A stretch of DNA of 64,000 bases from Bacilliculturomica massiliensis (GCF_900605495.1 NZ_LR027602.1:1-64000); one strand, 5' to 3'. Counted from the stretch's first letter, positions 54,166 through 63,363 are shown. Translations and numbers: made by a program. Notes: a model not told the origin generated them from the sequence alone.

Positions 54166-55083
54166 ATGAAATATGTAATGAAAAGACTGCTGTCTGCTCT
54201 CGTGGTCGTGTTTCTGACCTCGATCATCGTCTTCTGCATCGTTCACCTGATTCCGGGCGATCCGGCTATGGTTTACGCAGGCGCGGGGGCGAAGCAGGAG
54301 CAGGTAGAGAACGTGAGAATTGAAATGGGCCTGGACAAACCGCTGGTCGTTCAATACATTCACTGGGCCGGAGGGATCCTGCAGGGGGACTTCGGTACCT
54401 CGCTGGCCACGAAACAGCCCATACTGCCTGTCCTAATGGACAAATTTCACAATACGTTTATCCTGTCGGCCCTGGGGATCGTGTTTGCCGTCGGCTTTGG
54501 ACTGCTGCTGGGGATCGTCTCCGCACTGAAGCACAATTCGTTTATCGACCTGATCTCCATGTTCATCGCCATCATTGGGATCTCCATGCCGATCTTCTGG
54601 GTGGGGATGCTGCTGGTCATGGTCTTTTCCGTCCAGATGGGATGGTTTCCGGCCACGGGCAACGATACGTGGGTCAGCTACATACTGCCCACCATCACCA
54701 TCGGCATGAACTCCATGGCCATCATCACCAGAATGACCCGCTCCAGCGTCCTTGAGGTGCTGAATGAGGATTACATGGTCACGGCCGTAGCAAAGGGGCT
54801 CAGGGGCAGGACCGTCATTTTGGTACACGCTCTGAAGAACGCCATGATCCCCATCGTGACCACCATCGGCATGCAGTTCGGGTATCTCATGGGCGGCGCG
54901 GTATTGACAGAGACGGTGTTTGTTTATCCGGGGCTGGGCCGCTATCTGGTAGACTCGCTGACGAAGCGGGATTATCCGGCCATTCAGGCGTCCATCCTGC
55001 TTCTTGCAGTCGTGTTTGTGGTGGTGAATTTCATTGTGGATTCCACCTACTACAAACTGGATCCAAAGATGAAGGATGCATAG
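54166..55083 (+). CDS. Oligopeptide-type ABC transporter permease (DppB/OppB type)
   Basis: 305 residues, about six transmembrane segments. The N-terminal ALVVVFLTSIIVFCIVHLIPG and GDPAMVY are typical of DppB proteins, and the EAA loop is seen as DYMVTAVAKGLRGRTVILVH. It forms the membrane channel with the next gene product. Confidence 0.95.
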   Translation: MKYVMKRLLSALVVVFLTSIIVFCIVHLIPGDPAMVYAGAGAKQEQVENVRIEMGLDKPLVVQYIHWAGGILQGDFGTSLATKQPILPVLMDKFHNTFILSALGIVFAVGFGLLLGIVSALKHNSFIDLISMFIAIIGISMPIFWVGMLLVMVFSVQMGWFPATGNDTWVSYILPTITIGMNSMAIITRMTRSSVLEVLNEDYMVTAVAKGLRGRTVILVHALKNAMIPIVTTIGMQFGYLMGGAVLTETVFVYPGLGRYLVDSLTKRDYPAIQASILLLAVVFVVVNFIVDSTYYKLDPKMKDA

Positions 55084-55098
55084 AGGAGGCGGCGTGAT

Positions 55099-55923
55099 AT
55101 GAAATTTCTAAAGCGGCTTCTGAGCAACAAGCTGGCGGTGCTCGGAATATTTTTTATCCTGATCTTCCTGCTGGCCTCCCTGTTTGCCCCGCTGATCGCC
55201 ACGCAGGATTACTCGGAAATGGATCTCTACAACGTTCTCGCGCTCCCCAGTGCGGAGCACCTGATGGGAACGGACGAGATGGGGCGCGATATTTTCAGCG
55301 GGATCATTTACGGAGCGCGGACCTCTGTGCTGATCGGCGTATCCGTTCTGCTGTTCGGCGGGCTGGTGGGAACTGCCATCGGAATTCTGGCCGGTTTCTT
55401 TGAGGGGAAACTGGATATGGTCCTCATGCGTATCATCGACACCCTGATGGCTTTTCCGTCTATTCTTCTGGCCATGTTCATGATCGCCATCATCGGGACC
55501 GGGCTGAAGGGAGCCATCGTAGCCGTCAGCATCGCCACGGTGCCGCGGTTTGCCAGAATCGTCAGAAGTTCGGTGCTGAAGACGAAAAAGAACGAATATG
55601 TGGACGCCTGCCGCGTTCTGGGGCAGAGCAATATGAAAATACTGTTCCGCCATATCCTGCCCAACGGCATGGCGCCGATCATCGTACAGGCCACGCTCAC
55701 GTTCAGCGAGGCGATCCTGATCATTTCAGGACTGGGCTTCCTGGGTCTGGGAGCGGATCCCATGAGCGCGGAGTGGGGGGCAATGCTCTCCAACGCCAGA
55801 GCGTACCTGATGACAAAACCGCATATCGCGATCTTTCCGGGGATCGCCATCGCTATCACTGTGCTTGGCTTCAATCTGCTGGGCGACGGTCTCCGCGACA
55901 CTCTGGATGTAAAGGAATATTAA
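55099..55923 (+). CDS. Oligopeptide-type ABC transporter permease (DppC/OppC type)
   Basis: 274 residues with AGGAGGCGG before the ATG, 15 bases after the first permease gene. Motifs: HLMGTDEMGRDIFSGIIYGA of the DppC group, then NEYVDACRVLGQSNMKILFRH as the EAA loop that contacts the ATPases. It has about six membrane segments. Confidence 0.95.
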   Translation: MKFLKRLLSNKLAVLGIFFILIFLLASLFAPLIATQDYSEMDLYNVLALPSAEHLMGTDEMGRDIFSGIIYGARTSVLIGVSVLLFGGLVGTAIGILAGFFEGKLDMVLMRIIDTLMAFPSILLAMFMIAIIGTGLKGAIVAVSIATVPRFARIVRSSVLKTKKNEYVDACRVLGQSNMKILFRHILPNGMAPIIVQATLTFSEAILIISGLGFLGLGADPMSAEWGAMLSNARAYLMTKPHIAIFPGIAIAITVLGFNLLGDGLRDTLDVKEY

Positions 55924-55933
55924 TGGTGACGAC

Positions 55934-56917
55934 ATGGAAAACATTTTGGATGTAAAAAATCTCCATACGTATTTCTATACGAAGGCCGGCGTGTCCAAAG
56001 CGGTGAACGGAGTAAATTTCAGCCTGCGGGAAGGCGAGATCCTGGGAATTATCGGGGAATCCGGAAGCGGAAAAAGTGTAGCGGTCAAGTCCATTCTTCA
56101 GATCGTGCCCAGGCCGGGAAAAATCGCGGAAGGGCAGATCATCTACCGCGGAAGGGATCTGCTGGCGGATAAGCAGGCCATCGGACAGGTGCGGGGGAAG
56201 GACATCACGATGATCTTTCAGGAGCCCATGACCTCTCTGAACCCGGTGCTGACCATCGGAAGACAGCTGACGGAAGGGATCCGGCTGCACCTGGGTCTGT
56301 CGAAGGAGGAAGCGAACCAAAGGGCCTGCGAGTTTCTGAAGCAGGTCAAGATCACCAATCCTGAAGAACTGCTGACCAGATATCCCCACCATCTGAGCGG
56401 GGGAATGCGCCAGCGCGTCATGATCGCCATGGCGCTGGCCACAGATACGAAGATCCTTATCGCGGACGAAGCGACCACGGCCTTAGACGTTACGATCCAG
56501 CAGCAGATCATCTACCTGCTGAAGGAACTGCGGGACCGGCTTCACATGTCGATCATCTTCATCACCCACGATATGGGCGTGATCAATGAGATCGCGGATA
56601 ATACGGCAGTCATGTACTGCGGCAAGATACAGGAATACGCTTCCACCTACGAGGTAATGAAGCATCCCAGGCACCCCTACACCGAAGCGCTTCTGAAAGC
56701 GATCCCAAGCATCGACGCCGAACAGCAGAAGCTGTCCACCATACCGGGCAGCGTGCCCAGCCTTCTGGCGCTGCCGGAGGGATGCAGCTTCAGCAACAGG
56801 TGCACACAGTGCACCGACCGCTGCAGAGAGGAGGAACCGAAGCTGATCCGGCTGGAGGACGGGCATCGGGTGCGGTGCTGGAAGTACGACGGCCAGGGAG
56901 AGGTGGTGGATTCATAA
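55934..56917 (+). CDS. Oligopeptide-type ABC transporter ATPase (DppD/OppD type)
   Basis: 327 residues. Walker A is GESGSGKS (~38-45), the ABC signature LSGGMRQRV, Walker B ILIADEATTALD. The C-terminal oligopeptide-transporter extension contains the Cys cluster CSFSNRCTQCTDRC, often binding an Fe-S cluster in this group. Its stop overlaps the next start by one base. Confidence 0.95.
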   Translation: MENILDVKNLHTYFYTKAGVSKAVNGVNFSLREGEILGIIGESGSGKSVAVKSILQIVPRPGKIAEGQIIYRGRDLLADKQAIGQVRGKDITMIFQEPMTSLNPVLTIGRQLTEGIRLHLGLSKEEANQRACEFLKQVKITNPEELLTRYPHHLSGGMRQRVMIAMALATDTKILIADEATTALDVTIQQQIIYLLKELRDRLHMSIIFITHDMGVINEIADNTAVMYCGKIQEYASTYEVMKHPRHPYTEALLKAIPSIDAEQQKLSTIPGSVPSLLALPEGCSFSNRCTQCTDRCREEEPKLIRLEDGHRVRCWKYDGQGEVVDS

Positions 56918-57891
56918 TGGAAGAAATTCTGAGAGTGGAAAAGCTGGAAAAGCATTTTATAAAGGAAACAGGGTTTCTGAAAAAGGAAAAAAAGGTGTTC
57001 AAGGCCGTGAACGATGTCTCCTTTCACATAAATAAAGGGGAGACGCTGGGCCTGGTGGGCGAAAGCGGCTGCGGCAAATCCACCACGGGCAGGATGATCG
57101 TGGACCTGATCCAGCCCACCTCCGGCAGTATTTTTTTCGAAGGGAAAAATATCGCGGACAGAAGCAGGGACAGGAAGAGTCAGCTTGAGATCAGGAAGAA
57201 CATTCAGATGATCTTTCAGGATTCCTACGCGTCGCTGGATCCCAGGCTGACGGCGGGGCAGGCGGTGGAGGAGGCCCTGGATATTCACCGCATCGTTACG
57301 GGCAAAAAGGAAAAGCGCGAATATATCGAGAAGATCTTTGCGGACGTGGGTCTGCAGAAGGAGCAGATAGACCGTTACCCCCATGAGTTCAGCGGCGGTC
57401 AGCGGCAGCGCATCGGGATCGCAAGAGCGATCTGCCTTCAGCCCAAGATCATCATCTGCGATGAGCCGGTGTCTGCGCTGGATGTGTCCATACAGGCTCA
57501 GATCATCAACAACATGGAGGAGATCCAGAAGAAATACGGGATCTCTTATCTCTTTATCTCCCATGATCTGTCCGTGGTAAAGCATATATCGGACAGGGTG
57601 ATCGTCATGTATCTGGGATACATCTTTGAGGAGGCCTCTAAGGAGGAGCTGTTTGCAAGGCCGCTGCATCCTTATACGCGGGCGCTGGTGGAGGCGACGC
57701 CCAGCACCAATCCCGACCTGCCCAAGCGAAACAAACCCGCTCTGAAAAACGAGATCGACACTTCGCTGATCGGAGTCTGCTGTCCCTTTGCCAACCGCTG
57801 CGACAGCGTGAGCGATATCTGCTGGAAACAGGAGCCCTCTGTGACGGAGGCGGCGGACGGACATAAGGTGCGATGCCACCTGTATAAATAA
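56917..57891 (+). CDS. Oligopeptide-type ABC transporter ATPase (DppF/OppF type)
   Basis: The start is ATG 56917 (ATAATG, one-base overlap with the previous stop); an open frame begins earlier inside the upstream gene. 324 residues with GESGCGKS (Walker A), FSGGQRQRIGIARAI (signature) and IICDEPVSALD (Walker B). The C-terminal extension has CCPFANRCDSVSDICW, the usual Cys cluster. It completes a five-gene importer. Confidence 0.95.
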   Translation: MEEILRVEKLEKHFIKETGFLKKEKKVFKAVNDVSFHINKGETLGLVGESGCGKSTTGRMIVDLIQPTSGSIFFEGKNIADRSRDRKSQLEIRKNIQMIFQDSYASLDPRLTAGQAVEEALDIHRIVTGKKEKREYIEKIFADVGLQKEQIDRYPHEFSGGQRQRIGIARAICLQPKIIICDEPVSALDVSIQAQIINNMEEIQKKYGISYLFISHDLSVVKHISDRVIVMYLGYIFEEASKEELFARPLHPYTRALVEATPSTNPDLPKRNKPALKNEIDTSLIGVCCPFANRCDSVSDICWKQEPSVTEAADGHKVRCHLYK

Positions 57892-57929
57892 GAAGGAGAC
57901 TGGAAAAGAAGACTACTGGAGGTAAAAAG

Positions 57930-58427
57930 ATGCGCGTAAATACGATCGGAGAAGCGGTCCGGGCCATGTCGGTGCATATGGCGAACATGTATTATTATAT
58001 GACAAAAGCCGTTCTGGAAGATTTCGGAGACGAGGCCAGAAAATCCTTTGAGCGGGCGATCATCGATTTCGGACATGAACGCGGACGGAAGATCGCGGAA
58101 CAGGTCAGGGCGGACGGACTGCCGCTGACGCTGGAAAACCTGGATCTCTATTATGATATTCCCATCGCGGAGGGCTGGGATGTTCACCGCAGCTACGAAA
58201 ATGACGAGAAGCACAATATAACGGACAGCTGCACATTTGCAGATGTATGGATGGAAAAAGACTGGGCGGAGATCGGCCATATTTACTGTCTGATCGATAT
58301 CGCGCTCCGCGAGGGTTACAGTGACAACGTGGAATTCCGGCCGGTCCGCAATGTGCTGAAGGGCGACGGCTGCTGCGAGTCCCTGACCGTGTATAAGGAT
58401 AAAACAAAAAAAGGGGAGCTGTTATGA
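57930..58427 (+). CDS. L-2-amino-thiazoline-4-carboxylate (ATC) hydrolase-family protein
   Basis: A 165-residue protein with GGAGG seven bases before the ATG. It matches the ATC_hydrolase family pattern as I know it: a helical N-terminus with an FERAIIDFGHERGRKIAEQV segment, then TFADVWMEKDWAEIGHIYC and a C-terminal CCESLTVYKD. The founding Pseudomonas enzyme opens the thiazoline ring of L-ATC to N-carbamoyl-L-cysteine. Its stop overlaps the racemase start by four bases (ATGA), and an M20 amidohydrolase follows, which fits that pathway. Members of the family are functionally diverse, so the substrate remains open. Confidence 0.75.
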   Translation: MRVNTIGEAVRAMSVHMANMYYYMTKAVLEDFGDEARKSFERAIIDFGHERGRKIAEQVRADGLPLTLENLDLYYDIPIAEGWDVHRSYENDEKHNITDSCTFADVWMEKDWAEIGHIYCLIDIALREGYSDNVEFRPVRNVLKGDGCCESLTVYKDKTKKGELL

Positions 58428-59143
58428 GGATCAAAGTGATCATACCCAACAGCGGCATGGACAGGCGGACACTGGACGACCGTGAGCGCATGCTGGCGCG
58501 GGCGCTGTCGCCGGACACGGAGATCTGTGTGGACTGCATTGGCAGCGGTCCGGATTCTATCGAATCAAACACCGACGAAGTCCTGGCGGGTACGGAGATC
58601 GTGCGGGAGTGCATCCGGGCGGAGAAGGAGGGCTTCGAAGCGGTGATCATCTACTGTTTCAGCGATCTGGCCCTGGACGCGGCCAGAGAGAATGTGTCCA
58701 TACCGGTAGTTGGGCCCGGGGAGGTGACGCTGGCGGCGGCGGACATGATATCCGACCGCTTCACCGTGGTCACCACGGTCAGTGGGAATATCGTGCGGAC
58801 ACGCCGGCGGCTCATGAAAAACAGAACCGCCCGGGACAAGATGGCTTCCGTGCGGGCTCTGGACATTCCCGTCACAGAACTGCGTGAAGATCCCGCCGCC
58901 ACGAAAAACTATCTGGCGAAGGTCTGCCGGGAAGCGGTGGAGCAGGACGGCGCAGATACCATCGTACTGGGCTGTCTGGGCATGGCGGATTACGGCGACC
59001 AGCTGGAGCGGGAATTCGGCGTGAAGGTCCTCGATCCGGCTTTTCTGGCGGCGGCCTTCGCGGAGCTGGCGGTCCGCACGGGCCTTCTCCACAGTAAACG
59101 GGCGTACCCGGCCTACCGCAGAGGAAAAGAAAATGGATTATAA
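58424..59143 (+). CDS. Asp/Glu/hydantoin racemase-family protein
   Basis: 239 residues of the HyuE/AroM-like racemase fold. The two catalytic cysteines are visible in VIIYCFSDLALDAA (~86) and IVLGCLGMADYG (~185), with the PVVGPGEVTLAAA loop between. It should racemise an amino acid or cyclic derivative such as a hydantoin or thiazoline. Overlaps with both neighbours (4 and 11 bases) show tight translational coupling with the ATC-hydrolase-like and M20 genes. Confidence 0.87.
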   Translation: MRIKVIIPNSGMDRRTLDDRERMLARALSPDTEICVDCIGSGPDSIESNTDEVLAGTEIVRECIRAEKEGFEAVIIYCFSDLALDAARENVSIPVVGPGEVTLAAADMISDRFTVVTTVSGNIVRTRRRLMKNRTARDKMASVRALDIPVTELREDPAATKNYLAKVCREAVEQDGADTIVLGCLGMADYGDQLEREFGVKVLDPAFLAAAFAELAVRTGLLHSKRAYPAYRRGKENGL

Positions 59144-60323
59144 CAAATATTTTATGGATCTCTTGAGCCGTCTCGTCTCGATACCGAGCCAGTCGCAGAA
59201 CGAGGAGGACTGCGCGGCCTTTCTGGCCGGACTGCTGAGAGACGACCTGGGGATGGAAGCGAGACTTGAGCGGGTGGAGGGGAAGAGCTGCAGCGTGACG
59301 GCGGCTCTGAGCGGAAGCGGTCCAAAAGCCTGCGGCAGTCCCGCGGAGAAGAAACAGCGCAGACTTTTGCTGGGCGGACACATCGATACGGTCTCTGCGG
59401 CAGAGGGGTGGGATACGGATCCCCTCCGGCTGACGGTAAAGGGAGACCGGGGCTACGGTCTGGGCGCAGCCGATATGAAAGGCGGTCTGGCGGCTCAGGT
59501 CACTGTTCTGAAGAAACTCATAGACGAAGGAGCCTGTTTTGCAGGCGAGATCGAATTCACGGCTCTCTGCGATGAAGAACGCCATTCCATCGGAGCCAAC
59601 GATTACGTTCAGAGAAAGAGATCCGATGAGCGGCAGGAGATCCCCGACTTCGCTGTTTTCGCAGAACCGCATTACGATAATATCGTAACGGGCGCTACGG
59701 GGAAGGTGCTTCTGTCCCTGGAGATACGGGGGACAGCCGGCCACGCAGCCAACCCGGAGACGGGTGTGAACGCCATCGACTGTACGGCGGCTTTTTTGGA
59801 TGAGATCAACAGGGTCTATACGCCGCAGTATCTGGCAGGGCGGCGGGCTTCCCACTGTATTCTGCGCATCGGGAGCAAATACGGAGGCTACAGTCTGAAC
59901 ATTCCCGAGGTGTGCACGGCTCTGCTGAATAAACAGCTGTACGTGGGCGAAGAAGCGGAAGCGTTCATCGGAGAGCTGAGAGAACTGTATACCCGCCGGG
60001 TGGGAAAGGGGGATCTTTCCATCAGCCGGGAGGTGCCGTACTATCCCTCTTATGAGCTGGACCGCAGCCATCCGGACCTCAGGATGCTTTTGAAGCTGCT
60101 GGAGGACGGTTATGAGAGCCGGCCGGAACTGCGGCTGAATCAGAGCGTCAGCGACGGCAATATCCTGTACACTCAGCTGGGTATCCCCACCCTTCTCTTT
60201 GGGCCGGAGGGACACGACTACCACAAGGCTAATGAGTACATCGTACTCTCAACGGCATACCGCTATATGGATATGCTGTACGATTTTATACAGCTGTATT
60301 TTAAAAGGCCGTTTCCGGGATAG
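59133..60323 (+). CDS. M20-family metallo-amidohydrolase/peptidase
   Basis: 396 residues of the ArgE/DapE/carbamoylase group. Metal ligands and catalytic residues are intact: GGHIDTV (His, Asp), GLGAADMKGG (bridging Asp), ALCDEERHS (Glu pair), FAEPHYD and the C-terminal GPEGHDYHKANEYI (His). It removes an acyl or carbamoyl group from an amino acid. After the ATC-hydrolase-like and racemase genes, an N-carbamoyl-amino-acid hydrolase is a good guess. Its stop lies inside the loop of the operon terminator. Confidence 0.88.
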   Translation: MDYNKYFMDLLSRLVSIPSQSQNEEDCAAFLAGLLRDDLGMEARLERVEGKSCSVTAALSGSGPKACGSPAEKKQRRLLLGGHIDTVSAAEGWDTDPLRLTVKGDRGYGLGAADMKGGLAAQVTVLKKLIDEGACFAGEIEFTALCDEERHSIGANDYVQRKRSDERQEIPDFAVFAEPHYDNIVTGATGKVLLSLEIRGTAGHAANPETGVNAIDCTAAFLDEINRVYTPQYLAGRRASHCILRIGSKYGGYSLNIPEVCTALLNKQLYVGEEAEAFIGELRELYTRRVGKGDLSISREVPYYPSYELDRSHPDLRMLLKLLEDGYESRPELRLNQSVSDGNILYTQLGIPTLLFGPEGHDYHKANEYIVLSTAYRYMDMLYDFIQLYFKRPFPG

Positions 60324-60345
60324 ATCCGGAAGCGGCCTTTTAAAA
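60299..60345 (+). terminator. Operon terminator overlapping the M20 stop codon
   Basis: A 20-bp stem (60299-60318 with 60326-60345; one G-T pair), with ends TTTTAAAA and core GGCCG...CGGCC. The TAG stop sits in the 7-base loop. T's in the 3' arm allow termination in both directions. Confidence 0.85.
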
Positions 60346-60386
60346 TGACGCGGACAAAACTCAGGAGAGATGATCGGGGAAGAAAC

Positions 60387-60440
60387 TTGACAAATTGGTT
60401 TACATATTGTAGACTGAAATTGGTCTACAATATGTAAACC
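60387..60440 (+). promoter_or_regulatory. BlaI-type operator over the promoter of the BlaI/M56 operon
   Basis: TTGACA (60387-60392) and TAGACT (60410-60415), 17 bases apart, form the promoter. Over and after the -10 lie two 18-base arms, GGTTTACATATTGTAGAC (60397-60414) and GTCTACAATATGTAAACC (60423-60440), perfect inverted copies 8 bases apart. Each arm holds the BlaI/MecI dyad TACA-N3-TGTA. Binding would block RNA polymerase. Confidence 0.9.
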
Positions 60441-60452
60441 AGGGAGGATATT

Positions 60453-60812
60453 ATGGAGAGAAGACTGACAGAAGCAGAGTCGAGGCTGGCGGACCTGATA
60501 TGGGAGCGGGAGCCTCTGTCGTCGGCAGATCTGGTGGGGCTTTGCGGGGAGCGCATGAACTGGAAGAAGTCCACCACCTATACGATGCTGAGACGGCTTG
60601 AAGAAAAGGGGATCTTCAAAAACGAGGGGGGAGTCGTACGGTCGTGCGCCACCAGAGAAAGCTTTTATGCGGAGCAGAGCAAGGCCTTTGTGGATAAGAC
60701 CTTCGGCGGTTCTCTGCCCCGGTTTCTGACTGCGTTCACGCGGAGCCAGAAACTGACGGAGGAGGAGATACAGGAACTGCAGAAGCTGATCGACGAACAC
60801 AGGGAGGGATAG
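60453..60812 (+). CDS. BlaI/MecI-family repressor
   Basis: 119 residues with GGGAGG five bases before the ATG. N-terminal winged HTH: EAESRLADLIWEREPLSSAD, then KKSTTYTMLRRLEEKGIF. The C-terminal helices dimerise (FGGSLPRFLTAF, LTEEEIQELQKLID). It should bind the palindromes just upstream and be inactivated by the membrane peptidase encoded 2 bases downstream. Confidence 0.93.
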   Translation: MERRLTEAESRLADLIWEREPLSSADLVGLCGERMNWKKSTTYTMLRRLEEKGIFKNEGGVVRSCATRESFYAEQSKAFVDKTFGGSLPRFLTAFTRSQKLTEEEIQELQKLIDEHREG

Positions 60813-60814
60813 AG

Positions 60815-62728
60815 ATGGAAGGGGTATTTCTGAAAGTCCTGAATATGAGCATCACGGCGGTCTTTGTGATCCTGGCCGTGATCTGTCTCAGACTGTGCCT
60901 GAAGCGGGCGCCGAAGATCTATTCGCACGTCCTCTGGATGCTGGTGCTCATCCGGCTGCTCTGTCCCGTCTCCATACAGAGCGCGCTGAGTCTGCTTCCG
61001 GTGGGTCCGGAGACCGTGCCCGGCCATATCGCCTTCGAGCCCACACCGCAGATCCACAGCGGGATCTCCGCCGTGGATCAGGCCGTCAGCGCCGTTCTTC
61101 CGGCGGCGACGCCTTATGCCAGCGTCAATCCCATGCAGATCTATCTGTTTCTGGCCGCGGCGGTCTGGGTCTGCGGCGTGGCGCTGCTTCTCAGCGGAAG
61201 CGCATGGAGCGTCCTGCGATTCCGCAGGCAGCTTAAAATGGCTGTGCCTGCAGGGGAAGGCGTCTACGAACTGGATACCGTGGAGACGCCCTTTGTGTTT
61301 GGGATCCTGCGCCCGGCGATCTACCTGCCGCCGGGATTGGGCGGGAAGGAGAAAGGCTACATTCTGGAACACGAGAGGACGCATATCAGGAGACTGGATC
61401 ATATTGTAAAGCCGCTGATGTATCTGGCCGTCTGCATTCACTGGTTCAACCCTCTGGCATGGGCCGCCTTCGCTCTGATGAGCGAGGATATGGAGCTGTC
61501 CTGTGATGAAAGTGTGATCCGGCGCATGGGCAGCCAGGTAAAAAAGGAGTATTCCGCCTCGCTGCTGGCCCTGTCTGCAAATAAACGGTTTTTGGGAGGC
61601 TGCCCGCTGGCCTTCGGCGAAAAAAATGCAAAAGGGCGTATCAAAAATATATTGAACTACAGAAAACCGGCGATCTGGTGGGCGGTTCTCGTGATGGCTG
61701 TGATCGCCGCCGCTTCCGTGGGGCTTCTGACCGACCGGGCGTCGGCGGAGCCTTCGGGGCTGCCGGACCCTGCAGGGCCGGGCAGCGCATCCGCCCATGG
61801 ACAGGCGGTCAACGTTTCCTCACGGTTGGATTCTCTCTTTGAAAAACTGATGGAGGCCGCGCCGGGCTCATCCGCGCCTTCCGCGTACATTGAAGCCGAT
61901 ACGGCCACATACCGGGCCATCGTTAACGATGGCGACAGCGCGCTGCTCTACTGTTTTTCCGCCTTCGAACAGGGCGGGCAGACAGGACTGAAAGGCGCTC
62001 TGATGGAACAGGTCTGCCGGGAGCTCTGCGGGGAGGACGGCAAAACGGCGTCTGCCACAGGTCAGGAGTGGTATGAGGCGTACAAGGAAAAGGCCATGAG
62101 GCGCCTGGAAGAAAAGGGCGAGGCTGAGATGGAAAAGCATATGCCGCAGATGTTTCTCCTGCTCCAGTTCCTAAACGGGCAGTATCCGGACATAGGGGGA
62201 GAGACGCGCCTGCCGGATTACTCTTATGAGGGAGACGATCCGGTCCTCAGACTGGTCTATGATACAGAACTTTACCGGGAAAGCAATTACCGGCGCGACG
62301 GGGCCTTTCTGGTGCCTGCCGTCCGCCTGCACGGCACGTTTCGGGAAGAAGATAAATTGAAAGTGTTCGCCACGGTCTACGACGCTCTTTATACCGTGTG
62401 GGGTGAAGAGGTAAAGGACGCAGGAGGGAGCGTGATACCCGCGGCGATCACCTATGTGGAATCCCCGGACGGTTCCTTCCAGCTGGAATCATATGAAACG
62501 GCGGAAGACGGAAATGCGTTTCACAAGTCGATCGAAAGGTTCTGCACTATGCCCGTATCCGGCCGGCGCATCGAAGGGCTCTCTGAAAAAATTCTGGACC
62601 ATTACGGCGGCTATGAGGACTTGGCCGAGCTCCAGAGAAACAATCTGATCGACCATTTGAGAAGCTGCGGGATCGAACGCGCATGGCTGATAAACGCCGG
62701 GGAGACCGGGGCGGAGCCGCTGTTTTAA
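60815..62728 (+). CDS. BlaR1/MecR1-type M56 membrane metallopeptidase with unrecognised sensor domain
   Basis: 637 residues. Membrane segments lie at ~7-28, ~35-52, ~105-130 and ~285-308. The M56 zinc site is HERTH at 186-190 within the cytoplasmic loop, followed by the AFALMSEDMELSCDESVIRRMG signature region. In BlaR1 the C-terminal outer domain is a penicillin-binding fold with SxxK/KTG motifs; here residues ~310-637 show none of these, so the ligand is probably not a beta-lactam. On binding it should cleave the BlaI-type repressor and free the operon. Confidence 0.88.
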   Translation: MEGVFLKVLNMSITAVFVILAVICLRLCLKRAPKIYSHVLWMLVLIRLLCPVSIQSALSLLPVGPETVPGHIAFEPTPQIHSGISAVDQAVSAVLPAATPYASVNPMQIYLFLAAAVWVCGVALLLSGSAWSVLRFRRQLKMAVPAGEGVYELDTVETPFVFGILRPAIYLPPGLGGKEKGYILEHERTHIRRLDHIVKPLMYLAVCIHWFNPLAWAAFALMSEDMELSCDESVIRRMGSQVKKEYSASLLALSANKRFLGGCPLAFGEKNAKGRIKNILNYRKPAIWWAVLVMAVIAAASVGLLTDRASAEPSGLPDPAGPGSASAHGQAVNVSSRLDSLFEKLMEAAPGSSAPSAYIEADTATYRAIVNDGDSALLYCFSAFEQGGQTGLKGALMEQVCRELCGEDGKTASATGQEWYEAYKEKAMRRLEEKGEAEMEKHMPQMFLLLQFLNGQYPDIGGETRLPDYSYEGDDPVLRLVYDTELYRESNYRRDGAFLVPAVRLHGTFREEDKLKVFATVYDALYTVWGEEVKDAGGSVIPAAITYVESPDGSFQLESYETAEDGNAFHKSIERFCTMPVSGRRIEGLSEKILDHYGGYEDLAELQRNNLIDHLRSCGIERAWLINAGETGAEPLF

Positions 62729-62774
62729 AGAGCGCGGCATTCTTTCTTCTGAACGGCCCATTTTTTCTTGACCC

Positions 62775-62828
62775 TTGAAAAAGAGCGTCTTCTGACCTAA
62801 AATGAATGTATCAGGGAAAGATTCCCTG
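62775..62828 (+). promoter_or_regulatory. Promoter and small palindrome before NimA-like gene
   Basis: TTGAAA (62775-62780), 17-base spacer, TAAAAT (62798-62803). CAGGGAA-AGA-TTCCCTG (62812-62828) starts near the predicted +1 and could be an operator. Confidence 0.65.
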
Positions 62829-62868
62829 TGTCCCTTTGCAATACAGATACAGAAAGAGAAGGTGAATC

Positions 62869-63363
62869 ATGTTTCCTGAGATGATCAAGAAAAAATATGA
62901 GTTGTCGGAAGAGGCTGCTGTTGAGCTGCTGAAAAACGGTTGTTATGGAGTGCTCTCCACCCTGTCCCCGGACGGCTACTGTTACGGGGTGCCCCTGCAC
63001 CACGTGCTGATCGGCCGCAGGCTCTATATGCACTGCGCTCCAAAAGACGGGCACAAGCTGGAGGCCATCAGGAATCACCCTCAGGTGTGTTACACGGTGG
63101 TGGACGGCAGGCTCATGCTGCTGGAAGGAAAACGGGACACCCGCTATTCCTCCGTCTGCGTTTTTGGCAAAGCTTTTATGGTAACGGATCGGGAGGAAAA
63201 AGCGGAGGCGCTGACGGCGATCATCGAGAAGTTTGATCCGGTGAGCATGGAGTGGATCCAGAAATACACCCAGGGAAGTATGCCGGTAGGCGTCATCGGT
63301 ATGGACATCGAACATATCAGCGGCAAATCGTCCTTCCTGGAGGGAGACGTGCCGGAGCTTTAA
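62869..63363 (+). CDS. NimA-like/pyridoxamine 5'-phosphate oxidase-family flavoprotein
   Basis: 164 residues of the split-barrel FMN-binding fold. GCYGVLSTLSPDGYCYGVPLHH, YMHCAPKDGHKLEAIRNHP and VCYTVVDGRLM are the pattern of the NimA/nitroimidazole-resistance-like group. Members bind FMN, heme or F420 and many reduce small electron-poor compounds; the true substrate is unknown. AGAGAAGG precedes the ATG. Confidence 0.88.
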   Translation: MFPEMIKKKYELSEEAAVELLKNGCYGVLSTLSPDGYCYGVPLHHVLIGRRLYMHCAPKDGHKLEAIRNHPQVCYTVVDGRLMLLEGKRDTRYSSVCVFGKAFMVTDREEKAEALTAIIEKFDPVSMEWIQKYTQGSMPVGVIGMDIEHISGKSSFLEGDVPEL

